Below are positions 32,450-41,423 of a stretch of 64,000 nt of DNA, in pieces (position 1 is the first letter of the stretch; each line of letters begins with the position of its first letter). Origin of the DNA: Solobacterium sp. GTDB taxonomy: Bacteria > Bacillota_I > Bacilli_A > Erysipelotrichales > Erysipelotrichaceae. The notes below the pieces were generated by a model that worked only from the letters and a program-made list of their open reading frames with translations, had not been told where the DNA came from and made no database searches. The stretch covers positions 1-64,000 of the forward strand of contig JAILLA010000054.1 of NCBI GenBank assembly GCA_024693325.1, given 5' to 3'. A program made the position numbers and the translations under genes.

Positions 32450-33208
32450 GATTTCATTCAGCGGTACGATATCGATCTGTTCTTCGAGCAGACGTTCCCG
32501 GATCATTTTGGCGAATTCCGCCGCATGTGCCCCATCCCCATGGATACATACGGAATCAGCACGGATATCAATATCCTTTCCGGTGATCGCAGTGACCTTT
32601 CCTTCTTTGATCATGCGGATGACCCTGTTTACCGCAGTGTCCGCATCCGTGATCATGGAACCCGGTGTGCTGCGGGATACCAGCGTGCCGTCCTCATTGT
32701 ACGCGCGGTCCGCAAACACTTCCGCGGCAGCCCGCAGTCCCATCTCTTTCGCAGTCCTGTACAGCTCTCCCGCAGGCAGTGCCAGGATGATCAACGACGG
32801 GTCAAAGTCCCATACTGCCTGACAGATTGCTTTTGCCAGGGTCTTGTCTTTCGCTGCCATGTTATAGATGGCACCGTGCGGTTTGACATGCTGGAGCGCC
32901 ATGCCGTGTGCTTTGACAAAGGCATGCAGGGCACCGATCTGATAGAGCGTGTCGGTATATGCTTCTTCCGGGGTCGTGCTGATCTGTCTTCTTCCGAAGC
33001 CTGCCAGGTCATGGAAGCCCGGATGCGCGCCGATCTGCACGCCTGCTTCCCAGGCAAGCCTGACGGTCCTGTTCATGACCATAGGGTCGGACGCATGGAA
33101 CCCGCAGGCGGCGTTGATCGATGTAATGTACGGGATGATCTGACTGTCATTGCCCATATTCCAGCTGCCGAAGCTTTCGCCCATATCACAGTTAAAGTCG
33201 ATCTTCAT
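32444..33208 (-). CDS. pxpA: 5-oxoprolinase subunit A (LamB/YcsF family)
   Basis: This 254-residue protein has the family N terminus D-F-N-C-D-M-G-E-S-F-G and the blocks S-I-N-A-A-C-G-F-H-A-S-D, G-A-H-P-G-F-H-D and H-V-K-P-H-G-A-I-Y-N. With PxpB and PxpC it hydrolyses 5-oxoproline to glutamate using ATP. It starts inside the end of accC (17-bp overlap) with GGGAGG upstream and is the last gene of the operon. Confidence 0.92.
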   Translation of the reverse strand: MKIDFNCDMGESFGSWNMGNDSQIIPYITSINAACGFHASDPMVMNRTVRLAWEAGVQIGAHPGFHDLAGFGRRQISTTPEEAYTDTLYQIGALHAFVKAHGMALQHVKPHGAIYNMAAKDKTLAKAICQAVWDFDPSLIILALPAGELYRTAKEMGLRAAAEVFADRAYNEDGTLVSRSTPGSMITDADTAVNRVIRMIKEGKVTAITGKDIDIRADSVCIHGDGAHAAEFAKMIRERLLEEQIDIVPLNEIV

Positions 33209-34562
33209 GTCCGGTACCTCCCATTACGAATCTGTTGACAAAGCCGGTATCTGCAGTCCCGCTGCAGAAGGCATCGGAATGCAGGATCTTGTATTGGAGA
33301 TCCAGGTTGGTATCAACACCGGAGATGACAGTCTCATCCAGGGCTGTGCGCATTTTCATGATGGCAGAATCCCTGTCCTTCGCATGCACGATGATCTTGG
33401 CGATCATGGAATCATATTCGGAAGGTATCGTATATCCGGTATACAGCGCGGTATCCACGCGCACGCCGTTTCCTCCCGGCAGATGCAGGTTCCTGATCGT
33501 ACCCGGACTCGGTATGAAACCTTTCTCGGGAATCTCGGCATTGATGCGGCATTCGATCGTATGTCCGTGCATCCGGACATCTTCCTGTCTGAGGGAAAGA
33601 GGTTCCCCGTAGGCAATGCGGATCTGTTCTGTGACGATGTCCGTATCAGTTTCCATTTCCGTAACGCCGTGCTCTACCTGGATCCTGGTATTCATTTCCA
33701 GGAAATAGTAATTGCCGTCCCGGTCAATGATGAACTCAACAGTACCGGCACCTGTGTAATGCGCTGCGGATGCGGCACTGACCGCATCGCGGTACATCAG
33801 TTTTCTTGTTTCATCGCTGATCGCCGGACTTGGTGATTCTTCGATCAGTTTCTGGTGGTTCCGCTGTACGGAGCAGTCCCGGTCACCGAGCGTTATGATA
33901 TGCCCGAACTGATCCGCGAGCACCTGTACTTCGACATGCCGGGGATCCTCCACCAGTTTTTCCAGGTACATTGCATCATCCGAGAAGGCATTGACCGCTT
34001 CGCTCTGTGCCATGCTGAAGTCCTGTTCAAAACGCTGGGGACTCCGGCACTCACGCATGCCTTTTCCGCCGCCCCCGAGGATGGCTTTGATCATGACCGG
34101 CCAGCCGATGGTTTCCGCTGTCTTCTTCGCTTCCCTCACATCATATAAAGGTGCATCACTTCCCGGTACGACAGGTACGCCTGCCGCTTTCATCATGGAA
34201 CGTGCTTCCTGCTTGTTTCCCATGCGGCGCATCGTTTCCGGTTCCGGTCCGATAAAGATCAGACCGCTTTTCCTGCAGGCTTCCGCAAAGTCCGCGTTTT
34301 CGGACAGGAAGCCGTATCCCGGATGGACGGCATCGCATCCGAAGTTCAGGGCTGCCGTAATGATATTGGAGATGTTCATATAGGAATGTCTGCCGCTTCC
34401 CTCACCGATGCATACGCGGTAGTCCGCAAGTCTGATATGCATGGCAGAGGCATCTTCCTTGGAATAGACAGCCACGGACGTGATGCCCATATCCCTCAGG
34501 GCACGGATGATCCTGACGGCGATCTCTCCTCTGGCGGCGACAAGTACGCGCCTGGCTGACAT
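33192..34562 (-). CDS. accC: Biotin carboxylase (AccC-like)
   Basis: This 456-residue ATP-grasp enzyme carboxylates biotin on its carrier protein. It has a V-A-A-R-G-E-I-A start, G-Y-G-F-L-S-E-N, the glycine loop G-G-G-G-K-G-M-R, M-E-K/L-x-L and E-M-N-T-R-I-Q-V-E-H near the catalytic Arg. ATG 34562 begins two bases after the accB stop; the longer frame runs into accB. In this operon it may charge the adjacent carrier for PxpB-PxpC rather than for fatty-acid synthesis, since no accA or accD is present (inference). Confidence 0.9.
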   Translation of the reverse strand: MSARRVLVAARGEIAVRIIRALRDMGITSVAVYSKEDASAMHIRLADYRVCIGEGSGRHSYMNISNIITAALNFGCDAVHPGYGFLSENADFAEACRKSGLIFIGPEPETMRRMGNKQEARSMMKAAGVPVVPGSDAPLYDVREAKKTAETIGWPVMIKAILGGGGKGMRECRSPQRFEQDFSMAQSEAVNAFSDDAMYLEKLVEDPRHVEVQVLADQFGHIITLGDRDCSVQRNHQKLIEESPSPAISDETRKLMYRDAVSAASAAHYTGAGTVEFIIDRDGNYYFLEMNTRIQVEHGVTEMETDTDIVTEQIRIAYGEPLSLRQEDVRMHGHTIECRINAEIPEKGFIPSPGTIRNLHLPGGNGVRVDTALYTGYTIPSEYDSMIAKIIVHAKDRDSAIMKMRTALDETVISGVDTNLDLQYKILHSDAFCSGTADTGFVNRFVMGGTGHEDRL

Positions 34563-34563
34563 A

Positions 34564-34971
34564 TTACAGCTTCCTGACACGGAACAGCGGCTGTCCGTAT
34601 TCCACTTTCTGCTCGTTTGATACAAGGACTGCAAGGATCTCACAGTCAAAGTCCGCCTGTATTTCATTCATCATCTTCATCGCTTCGATGATGCATACGG
34701 TATCTCCGGCATGTACCTTGTCGCCGGTCCTGACATATGCCGGGATCAGCGGTCCGGATGCGGAATAAAAGGTACCGACGATCGGACTTGTGATGTTGAC
34801 GGTCATGTCTTCTTTGTCGGCAGTCCGCTGTACCGCAGGTTCTGTCTGTACAGCAGTACCTGCTGTATTGCGGGACATGCTGATCTTGAAATCACCGTCT
34901 TTGATGGTCAGTTCATTCAATGATGAATTTTCAAGAAGCTTTACCAGCTTTTCGATCTGATCAAGTTCCAT
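34564..34971 (-). CDS. accB: Biotin carboxyl carrier protein
   Basis: This 135-residue carrier has a C-terminal biotinyl domain with E-A-M-K-M at 96-100 (Lys99 biotinylated) and the thumb-bearing S-P-I-V-G-T-F-Y-S segment typical of acetyl-CoA carboxylase carriers. The N-terminal I-E-K-L-V-K-L-L-E helix and a flexible linker are as in AccB. It lies between pxpC and accC in one transcript. Confidence 0.9.
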   Translation of the reverse strand: MELDQIEKLVKLLENSSLNELTIKDGDFKISMSRNTAGTAVQTEPAVQRTADKEDMTVNITSPIVGTFYSASGPLIPAYVRTGDKVHAGDTVCIIEAMKMMNEIQADFDCEILAVLVSNEQKVEYGQPLFRVRKL

Positions 34972-34982
34972 AGTTCAATACC

Positions 34983-35996
34983 TCAATTCTCTTCAAACAG
35001 CTGTTTCATCCGCTTGGCGGTCAGCCTGATGTCCAGCACCTCTTTGCAGGGCTGATGTATCTGATCGCGCATGGACTGGAACTCAAGTTCCTCCTCACGG
35101 ATCAGTTTCTGTGCGGTCTCCACGGAGACCTGTCTGAAATGTATCTTGTCGGAGATCCTTCTCTGGGCGATCTTCGGAAGGTCCACGGAGATCACACAGG
35201 CGATCTTTGCATAGCCGCCGGTCGTCTGCCTGTCACACAGCATGATGATCGGTTTGCCGTGTCCGGGTACCTGGACCGCGCCAAAGGGGATGCCGTCGGA
35301 AATAATGTCGCTTCCCTGACGGGACTCGATGAACGGTCCGTCCAGCCGGACGCCCATTCTGTCAAAGTCGCTTGTCACGGTATATTCACTGTTCAGGAAT
35401 GTACGGATGCCTGCATCCGGGAACATGTCATCCTGGGGACCTGCGATGACCCTGATCTCTGCTTTGTCCGATTCAAACTCATGCAGTTCCAGTTTCCTTG
35501 AAAGGAACCAGGGGAGATACTTGCGCCGTTTGATGCGTTCCTCAATATAGTCGCCGTCTTCCAGTTTTCTTCCTTTGAATCCGCCGATCCCGCTGACCGT
35601 ATCGGTGGACCTGCTTCCCATGACAACAGGGATCTGCAGGTAATTGGAGAAGGCAATATAGCACAGTCTGCCGCTGCGGGCACTGCCGAGCTTCAGAATG
35701 TCCCCTTTTCTGACATAAAGAGCCTGATACATCGGTACAGGTTCATCATTGATCATAGGACGGAAATCACCGCCGGCCATGGCAATGATCATTTCGGAAG
35801 TAAACTCAATGGTCGGTCCGATCAGCGTGCATTCCAGAACGGCTTCATTCTCCGGATTGTCCAGCAGGAGGTTGGCAATGCGGAAAGAACGCCTGTCCGC
35901 TGCTCCGCATACGTGGAAGCCGAGATCCTGGTAACCGGTCCTTCCGGAGTCCTGCACGGTCGTAAACATTCCGCCTTTTATGATCCGGATCCCCAT
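34983..35996 (-). CDS. pxpC: 5-oxoprolinase subunit C (KipA / carboxyltransferase family)
   Basis: This 337-residue protein has the family opening G-G-x-F-T-T-V-Q-D-S-G-R-T-G-Y-Q (near 8-23), then M-A-G-G-D-F and G-P-F-I-E-S-R-Q-G-S-D-I-I-S-D-G. It is homologous to half of the urea-amidolyase carboxyltransferase domain and pairs with PxpB. Its start overlaps the end of pxpB by 19 bp. Confidence 0.9.
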   Translation of the reverse strand: MGIRIIKGGMFTTVQDSGRTGYQDLGFHVCGAADRRSFRIANLLLDNPENEAVLECTLIGPTIEFTSEMIIAMAGGDFRPMINDEPVPMYQALYVRKGDILKLGSARSGRLCYIAFSNYLQIPVVMGSRSTDTVSGIGGFKGRKLEDGDYIEERIKRRKYLPWFLSRKLELHEFESDKAEIRVIAGPQDDMFPDAGIRTFLNSEYTVTSDFDRMGVRLDGPFIESRQGSDIISDGIPFGAVQVPGHGKPIIMLCDRQTTGGYAKIACVISVDLPKIAQRRISDKIHFRQVSVETAQKLIREEELEFQSMRDQIHQPCKEVLDIRLTAKRMKQLFEEN

Positions 35997-36727
35997 GATG
36001 TGCCTCCTTCCGTAATGATATGGACATGTTCGCCGTTTGCCACAGCCTGTTCCATGTCCAGGTATTCCGCCTCAGAAACAGGCTGAAAGCGGACGATGTC
36101 CGTCGGCCTGAACAGTACGGGATCTTTTGAGGCAGGATCATAGATCCTGACAGGTGTTTTTGCGATCAGTCTCCAGCCGCCCGGGGAGTCCAGGGGATAG
36201 ATGCCTGTCTGGCTGCCGCCGATCCCGACGGAGCCTGCCGGGATCCTGATCCTCGGTTCATCCAGGCGCCTGACAGCGATCCGTTCATCCAGACCGCCGA
36301 GATAGGGGAATCCCGGAAGGAACCCGATCATGTGGACAAAATAGTCAGTGCCGGAATGAATGGCAATGACCTCCTCCTCGGAAAGCCCGCATAACTCTGC
36401 CACAGAGGGCAGGTCCTCACCATAGATGCCGCCGTATACAGCGGGAATGGTGATATGCCTCTGAGTGACTGTGATATCGTCTTCCTGCAGGGAAGACAGG
36501 TCCTTCAGACGGTCACGCAGTGACTGCCATGAGATCAGGGCAGGGTCATAGCAGACCATCAGGGAACAGTATGCTGGGATCAGATCGGTAATGCCGATGA
36601 TCTTTGCGGACCTGATCTGTGACATCAGGTTATATATCCCGATGGTGTTTTCAGAACTGATTGTCTGTTCCAGCCGGATCAGGACTGCGCTGTCACCGGA
36701 GGGAATGATCGAACGGATATGTTTCAT
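35978..36727 (-). CDS. pxpB: 5-oxoprolinase subunit B (KipI family)
   Basis: This 249-residue protein begins I-I-P-S-G-D-S-A-V-L-I-R and contains H-I-T-I-P-A-V-Y-G, G-F-L-P-G-F-P-Y-L-G-G-L and V-G-I-G-G-S-Q-T-G-I-Y-P, the signature of KipI/PxpB. ATG 36727 is chosen because AAAAGAGG lies five bases upstream; the frame is open to 36805 without a site. It is first gene of pxpB-pxpC-accB-accC-pxpA. Confidence 0.9.
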   Translation of the reverse strand: MKHIRSIIPSGDSAVLIRLEQTISSENTIGIYNLMSQIRSAKIIGITDLIPAYCSLMVCYDPALISWQSLRDRLKDLSSLQEDDITVTQRHITIPAVYGGIYGEDLPSVAELCGLSEEEVIAIHSGTDYFVHMIGFLPGFPYLGGLDERIAVRRLDEPRIRIPAGSVGIGGSQTGIYPLDSPGGWRLIAKTPVRIYDPASKDPVLFRPTDIVRFQPVSEAEYLDMEQAVANGEHVHIITEGGTSWGSGS

Positions 36728-36752
36728 AAAGGCCTCTTTTTTACCTGCATTC

Positions 36753-36781
36753 ATTGTAGCGATACGCGGAAGGATGTGCAA
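36753..36781 (-). promoter_or_regulatory. Promoter of the pxp-acc operon
   Basis: Reading the minus strand: TTGCAC (36781-36776), 17 bases, TACAAT (36758-36753), about 26 bases before the pxpB start. Confidence 0.7.
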
Positions 36782-36864
36782 ATACAGTACTGCAGACAAT
36801 GTCATATTCTGCGTTCATGAGACCCGCAGCCAGAGCATTGAGCTGACCGTCTGTCCATTTATAC

Positions 36865-36904
36865 TTGTTATGGATCATAACAGTAAAATAATTGCATAAT
36901 GCAA
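36865..36904 (+). promoter_or_regulatory. Promoter and two palindromes ahead of the ABC exporter
   Basis: TTGTTA (36865-36870), 16 bases, AATAAT (36887-36892). TGTTATG-GAT-CATAACA (36866-36882) covers the -35, and TTGCAT-A-ATGCAA (36892-36904) covers the expected start site. Both look like repressor sites; no regulator gene is adjacent. Confidence 0.5.
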
Positions 36905-36940
36905 CCGGTATGTTTATGATTATTGTGGAGCACATCAAAC

Positions 36941-38662
36941 ATGAAAATGATCTGGAAATATCTGAAACCGGTCAGCAGGATGATGTTTGTCGGACTGCTG
37001 ATCAAAGTGATCGGTTCCATACTGGAACTGATGCTGCCATATATATTGTCGAAGATCATCGACGATATCGTTCCGCTGAAGAGCACTGTTTTGATCGCGG
37101 AATGGGGCGGCATCATGATCCTGTGTTCGATCCTGGCATGGTGGTGCAATATCCGGGCAAACCGGTCTGCTGCTGAAGTGTCCAGGCGCGCTACCAGAGC
37201 CATCCGTCATGATCTGTTTGAGAAGACGCTGTATCTGAGCTGTGAAAAAACAGATGCATTTACGATCCCTTCCCTGGAAACAAGACTGACAAGTGATACA
37301 TATAATGTTCACCGTATGCTCGGCATGATGCAGAGAATGGGTGTCAAGGCTCCGATCATCGTGGTCGGAGGTCTGGCGATCACCCTGTTTATGGACAACT
37401 TCCTGTTCCTGGCATTACTGGCGGTCATTCCTTTTATCTGCGTGCTCGTTTATGTACGCGCTACAAAGGGCGTGCCCCTGTTTGCGAAGGTACAGCAGAT
37501 CAGCGACAGGATGGTAGGCGTTGTCCGTGAGAACGTACAGGGCATCCGTGTCATCAAGGCGCTCAGCAGGATCGAGAATGAGAAAAAGAGATACGCTGCT
37601 GTCAACAAAGCCCAGCATGACCAGGAGATCTATGCCAACCGTACCATGGCAATTATTTCCCCGGGAATGAACCTGTTCCTGAACCTCGGCCTGACGGGCG
37701 TGATCCTGCTTGGCGCATACCGCGTCAACCAGGGACTCTCCGAAACAGGACGCATCATTGCGTTCATGTCATACTTTACGATCATTTCCCGCAGTATGAT
37801 GGCGATCAGCCGTATGTTCATCATGTATTCCAGGGGCATTGCCAGTGCTAACCGTATTGACGAGGTACTGCAGACAGAATCAGAGAAGTCCTGGAAGCCG
37901 GGCAATTATCCCGACGGGGATCCGCAGTATGCGATCGAATTCCGTGATGTTTCCTTCTCTTATCTGAAGGTCAAGGACAACCTGAGGCATATCAGCTTCA
38001 GGATCAGACCGGGTGAATCACTCGGTATCCTCGGTGCCACCGGCTCCGGAAAAACGACAGTCATGAGCCTGCTGCTGCACTTCTATGATATTGACAGCGG
38101 AGCGATCTATCTGAACGGAACGGACATCCGGAATATCGAACCGTCAGAACTGAGAAGACAGTTCGGTCTTGTCATGCAGAATGACTTCCTGTTCTCGGAT
38201 ACGATCGCGGAAAATATCCGTTTCGGACGTGAAGTCAGCGATGACTCCATGGAAGATGCAATCGACAGCGCCCAGGCTTCCGAATTCATCAACCAGCTGG
38301 AAGAGCGTACGGAACATGAACTGACCACGAACGGTACCAATGTATCCGGCGGTCAGCGTCAGAGGATCCTGCTGTCACGCGCGTTCGCTTCCAACCCGAA
38401 ATACCTGCTGCTGGATGACTCCAGCAGTGCCCTGGACTATGCGACAGACGCAAGACTGCGCAGAGCATTGGCAGAGAAGTATCCGGATACGACGATGGTG
38501 ATCATTGCGCAGCGTGTATCTTCGATCCGCAGCTGCGATCAGATCATGATCCTGGACAACGGTGACCTTTCAGACATCGGAACAGATGAAGAACTCACAG
38601 CAAGGAGCGCATTGTATGCCTCGATCTGTGAATCACAGATGGGAGGTGCTCTCTTTGAATAA
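36941..38662 (+). CDS. ABC exporter subunit with degenerate ATPase site
   Basis: This 573-residue half-transporter has six N-terminal membrane helices (to about 310) and an ATPase domain. Walker A is G-A-T-G-S-G-K-T-T (365-373), signature V-S-G-G-Q (468-472), Walker B ends L-L-L-D-D (Asp493 replaces the catalytic Glu), and the switch His is Gln524. So its own composite site should hydrolyse ATP poorly. The next gene overlaps by 8 bp and supplies the partner. Such pairs (TM287/288, BmrCD) export drugs, lipids or peptides. ATG 36941 has GGAG ten bases upstream. Confidence 0.85.
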   Translation: MKMIWKYLKPVSRMMFVGLLIKVIGSILELMLPYILSKIIDDIVPLKSTVLIAEWGGIMILCSILAWWCNIRANRSAAEVSRRATRAIRHDLFEKTLYLSCEKTDAFTIPSLETRLTSDTYNVHRMLGMMQRMGVKAPIIVVGGLAITLFMDNFLFLALLAVIPFICVLVYVRATKGVPLFAKVQQISDRMVGVVRENVQGIRVIKALSRIENEKKRYAAVNKAQHDQEIYANRTMAIISPGMNLFLNLGLTGVILLGAYRVNQGLSETGRIIAFMSYFTIISRSMMAISRMFIMYSRGIASANRIDEVLQTESEKSWKPGNYPDGDPQYAIEFRDVSFSYLKVKDNLRHISFRIRPGESLGILGATGSGKTTVMSLLLHFYDIDSGAIYLNGTDIRNIEPSELRRQFGLVMQNDFLFSDTIAENIRFGREVSDDSMEDAIDSAQASEFINQLEERTEHELTTNGTNVSGGQRQRILLSRAFASNPKYLLLDDSSSALDYATDARLRRALAEKYPDTTMVIIAQRVSSIRSCDQIMILDNGDLSDIGTDEELTARSALYASICESQMGGALFE

Positions 38663-40418
38663 GGAAAGAAAGAAGACGCCTGTCAATAAGAAGGCAGTGC
38701 TGATCAGAATGGGCTCCTATCTCTGGGACAACAAGGGAATGATGAGCCTTGCTCTGTTCCTGACCATAGCAGCCAACCTGGCAAACCTGTACGTGCCCAG
38801 TGTCTCCGGAAATGCGATCGATGCGATCGGAGGCAAAGGCCTCGTAAACTTTGATATGGTGCTGTATTACTGTAAGATCATGCTGGCACTGATCCTGGTC
38901 AATGCCGTATTCTCATACATGGCACGCATGGTCATCGTCAGGGTTTCAGCCAATATTACCAGAACGATGAGACAGCAGGTATTTGAACATCTGCTGACAC
39001 TGCCTGTCGGATTCTTCGACAGGAACCAGGTCGGAGACATCATCTCCAAGATCTCCTATGACATCGATACGATCAATACATCGCTGTCCAGCGACCTGAT
39101 CACGATCCTGACAAGCCTGATCACGGTCATCGGTTCCGCATGGATGATGCTGAGGATCGCGCCTGTGCTGTGCCTGATCTTTATCGTGACCATACCGCTG
39201 ATCATCTTTGTGACCAGACAGCGTACCCGCAAGGTCAGACCGCTCTTCCATGAGCGTTCCAGAAGACTCGGCCTTCTGAACGGCTTTGCCGAAGAAATGC
39301 TGTCGGGACATAAGACGATCAAGGCTTACGGTCAGGAAGATACGATCATCGGCAGATTCGATCAGAAAAACCAGGAAGCGGTCGATGCTTATTATGAGGC
39401 AGACTATCAGGGGACCCTGGTAGGACCTACCGTTCAGTTCATCAATAACCTGTCGCTGTCCATGGTGACAGCGTTTGGCGCACTGCTGTTCCTGTTCGGG
39501 CGGATCACGATCGGCAATATTTCTTCGTTCACGCTGTATTCCAGAAAATTCTCGGGTCCGATCAGTGAAACGGCGAACCTGTTCGCGGAACTGCAGTCAG
39601 CGATCTCTGCCGCAAACCGTGTATTCGGTCTGCTGGATGAGCCGAGCGAGCCGGCAGACGATCCGGATGCTGCAGTGATCGGCACAGCCGAAGGAAGCGT
39701 TGACTTTGATCAGCTGCATTTCTCCTATATAAAAGGAACAGAGATCCTGCACGGGATCAACATTCATGCAAGACCCGGACAGATGATCGCGATCGTCGGT
39801 CCTACCGGTGCAGGCAAGACAACGATCATCAATCTGCTGATGCGTTTCTATGATCCGGACAGCGGAACGATCTCGATCGACGGACATGACATCATGCACA
39901 GCACAAGGGAATCCGTCAGGAAACAGTTCTCCATGGTCCTGCAGGATACATGGCTGTTTGAAGGCACGATCTATGAGAATGTTGCCTACGGCAATGACAA
40001 GGCCGGCAAGGAAGATGTGGAACGTGTCTGCAAGGCTGCCCATATGCATGACTTCATCATGTCCCTGAGGAACGGATATGATACCGTGCTGACAGACAGC
40101 GGCGTCAATATTTCCAAAGGACAGAAACAGCTGCTGACGATCGCAAGGGCGATGCTGTCGGATTCGAGGATGCTGATCCTGGACGAGGCAACGTCGAACG
40201 TTGACTCACATACCGAACAGCTGATCCAGGACGCTATGCTGGAGCTGTGCAAAGGAAAGACGACGTTCATCATTGCGCACAGACTGTCAACGATCAAAAC
40301 AGCTGATCAGATCCTGGTACTGAACCACGGAAGCCTGATCGAGCAGGGTACACATGAGTCTCTGCTGGCAGAAAAAGGCTTCTATGCCGGACTGTTCAAT
40401 GCACAATGGGATAACTGA
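38655..40418 (+). CDS. ABC exporter subunit, catalytic partner
   Basis: This 587-residue half-transporter has six helices and an ATPase domain with intact Walker A G-P-T-G-A-G-K-T-T (382-390), Walker B L-I-L-D-E (Glu511) and switch His542, but a degraded signature I-S-K-G-Q (486-490). Combined with subunit one this gives one working and one broken composite site, as in heterodimeric exporters. The best start is TTG 38655: GGAGG (38642-38646) lies eight bases upstream, and the start overlaps the upstream stop by 8 bp. GTG 38646 is the alternative. Confidence 0.85.
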   Translation: MNKERKKTPVNKKAVLIRMGSYLWDNKGMMSLALFLTIAANLANLYVPSVSGNAIDAIGGKGLVNFDMVLYYCKIMLALILVNAVFSYMARMVIVRVSANITRTMRQQVFEHLLTLPVGFFDRNQVGDIISKISYDIDTINTSLSSDLITILTSLITVIGSAWMMLRIAPVLCLIFIVTIPLIIFVTRQRTRKVRPLFHERSRRLGLLNGFAEEMLSGHKTIKAYGQEDTIIGRFDQKNQEAVDAYYEADYQGTLVGPTVQFINNLSLSMVTAFGALLFLFGRITIGNISSFTLYSRKFSGPISETANLFAELQSAISAANRVFGLLDEPSEPADDPDAAVIGTAEGSVDFDQLHFSYIKGTEILHGINIHARPGQMIAIVGPTGAGKTTIINLLMRFYDPDSGTISIDGHDIMHSTRESVRKQFSMVLQDTWLFEGTIYENVAYGNDKAGKEDVERVCKAAHMHDFIMSLRNGYDTVLTDSGVNISKGQKQLLTIARAMLSDSRMLILDEATSNVDSHTEQLIQDAMLELCKGKTTFIIAHRLSTIKTADQILVLNHGSLIEQGTHESLLAEKGFYAGLFNAQWDN

Positions 40419-40447
40419 GGGTATTCGCAGGGATACCCTTCTTATAT
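40418..40447 (+). terminator. Terminator of the ABC exporter operon
   Basis: AGGGTAT/ATACCCT (40418-40424, 40433-40439), then TCTTATATATA. Confidence 0.65.
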
Positions 40448-40596
40448 ATATTGGGATCCTGTAAAGATTTTCTCTAAAGACCAAAAACAGTATAAATGGT
40501 CATTTTGTGAGGGAATTAATTAGCTAAAAAGACTATGTTTATTACAACTTTAATGGTATGATTTGCGCGCAGAAGAGAAAAGACGGAGGTTTGCAG

Positions 40597-41421
40597 ATGA
40601 AAACAGTTGAAGAACTGAAACAGATTGCTAATGATGTCCGGATAGATATTATCAGGCAGGTTAGCAGAGCACAGTCCGGTCATCCCGGAGGATCCCTGGG
40701 CTGTACTGACATTCTCACGGTACTCTACTTTAATGTAATGGATATTACTCCGGAAAATGCGGTCAGCATTGACCGTGACCGTTTCGTACTTTCCAAAGGA
40801 CATGCATCACCTGCTTTATACGCGATCCTGGCTGCCAAGGGAATCATTCCCCATGAAGAGCTGAAGACATTCAGACAGCTGGATTCAAGACTGCAGGGTC
40901 ATCCCAATATGAACATGGTTCCGGGTGTCGATATGAGCACCGGGTCTCTGGGACAGGGACTTTCCGCAGCTAACGGCATGGCACTGGCCAACCGCCTGGA
41001 CGGCAATGATCACAGGATCTACTGTCTGATGGGTGACGGCGAAGTGGAAGAAGGACAGATCTGGGAAGCAGCAATGGCTGCCCATCACTATAAGCTTGAC
41101 AATCTGTGCGGTATTGTTGACGTCAACAACCTCCAGATCGACGGCACGACAGATCACGTCATCGGTCCCAACCCGATCGGACCGAAGTTCGCAGCGTTCG
41201 GCTGGAACGTGATCGAGATCGACGGACATGATTATAACGAGATCCAGAATGCTTTCGCTGAAGCAAAGACTGTCAAAGGTGTACCGACAGTCATCATTGC
41301 CAATACGGTCAAGGGCAAAGGCGTTTCATTCATGGAAAACAATGTGGACTGGCATGGAAAGGCTCCGAGCGGCGATCTGATCAAGGTTGCCCTGAATGAC
41401 CTTGGAGCACAGGAGGAATAA
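40597..41421 (+). CDS. Transketolase N-terminal subunit
   Basis: This 274-residue thiamine-diphosphate-binding half has S-G-H-P-G-G-S-L-G, S-K-G-H-A-S-P-A-L-Y, M-S-T-G-S-L-G-Q-G and the cofactor motif G-D-G-E-V-E-E-G-Q-I-W ending in D-V-N-N-L. With the next gene it makes a split transketolase of the pentose-phosphate pathway. ATG 40597 follows GGAGG (40585-40589). The region upstream (40448-40596) has an inverted repeat GACCA/TGGTC but only weak promoter hexamers. Confidence 0.92.
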   Translation: MKTVEELKQIANDVRIDIIRQVSRAQSGHPGGSLGCTDILTVLYFNVMDITPENAVSIDRDRFVLSKGHASPALYAILAAKGIIPHEELKTFRQLDSRLQGHPNMNMVPGVDMSTGSLGQGLSAANGMALANRLDGNDHRIYCLMGDGEVEEGQIWEAAMAAHHYKLDNLCGIVDVNNLQIDGTTDHVIGPNPIGPKFAAFGWNVIEIDGHDYNEIQNAFAEAKTVKGVPTVIIANTVKGKGVSFMENNVDWHGKAPSGDLIKVALNDLGAQEE

Positions 41422-41423
41422 AC

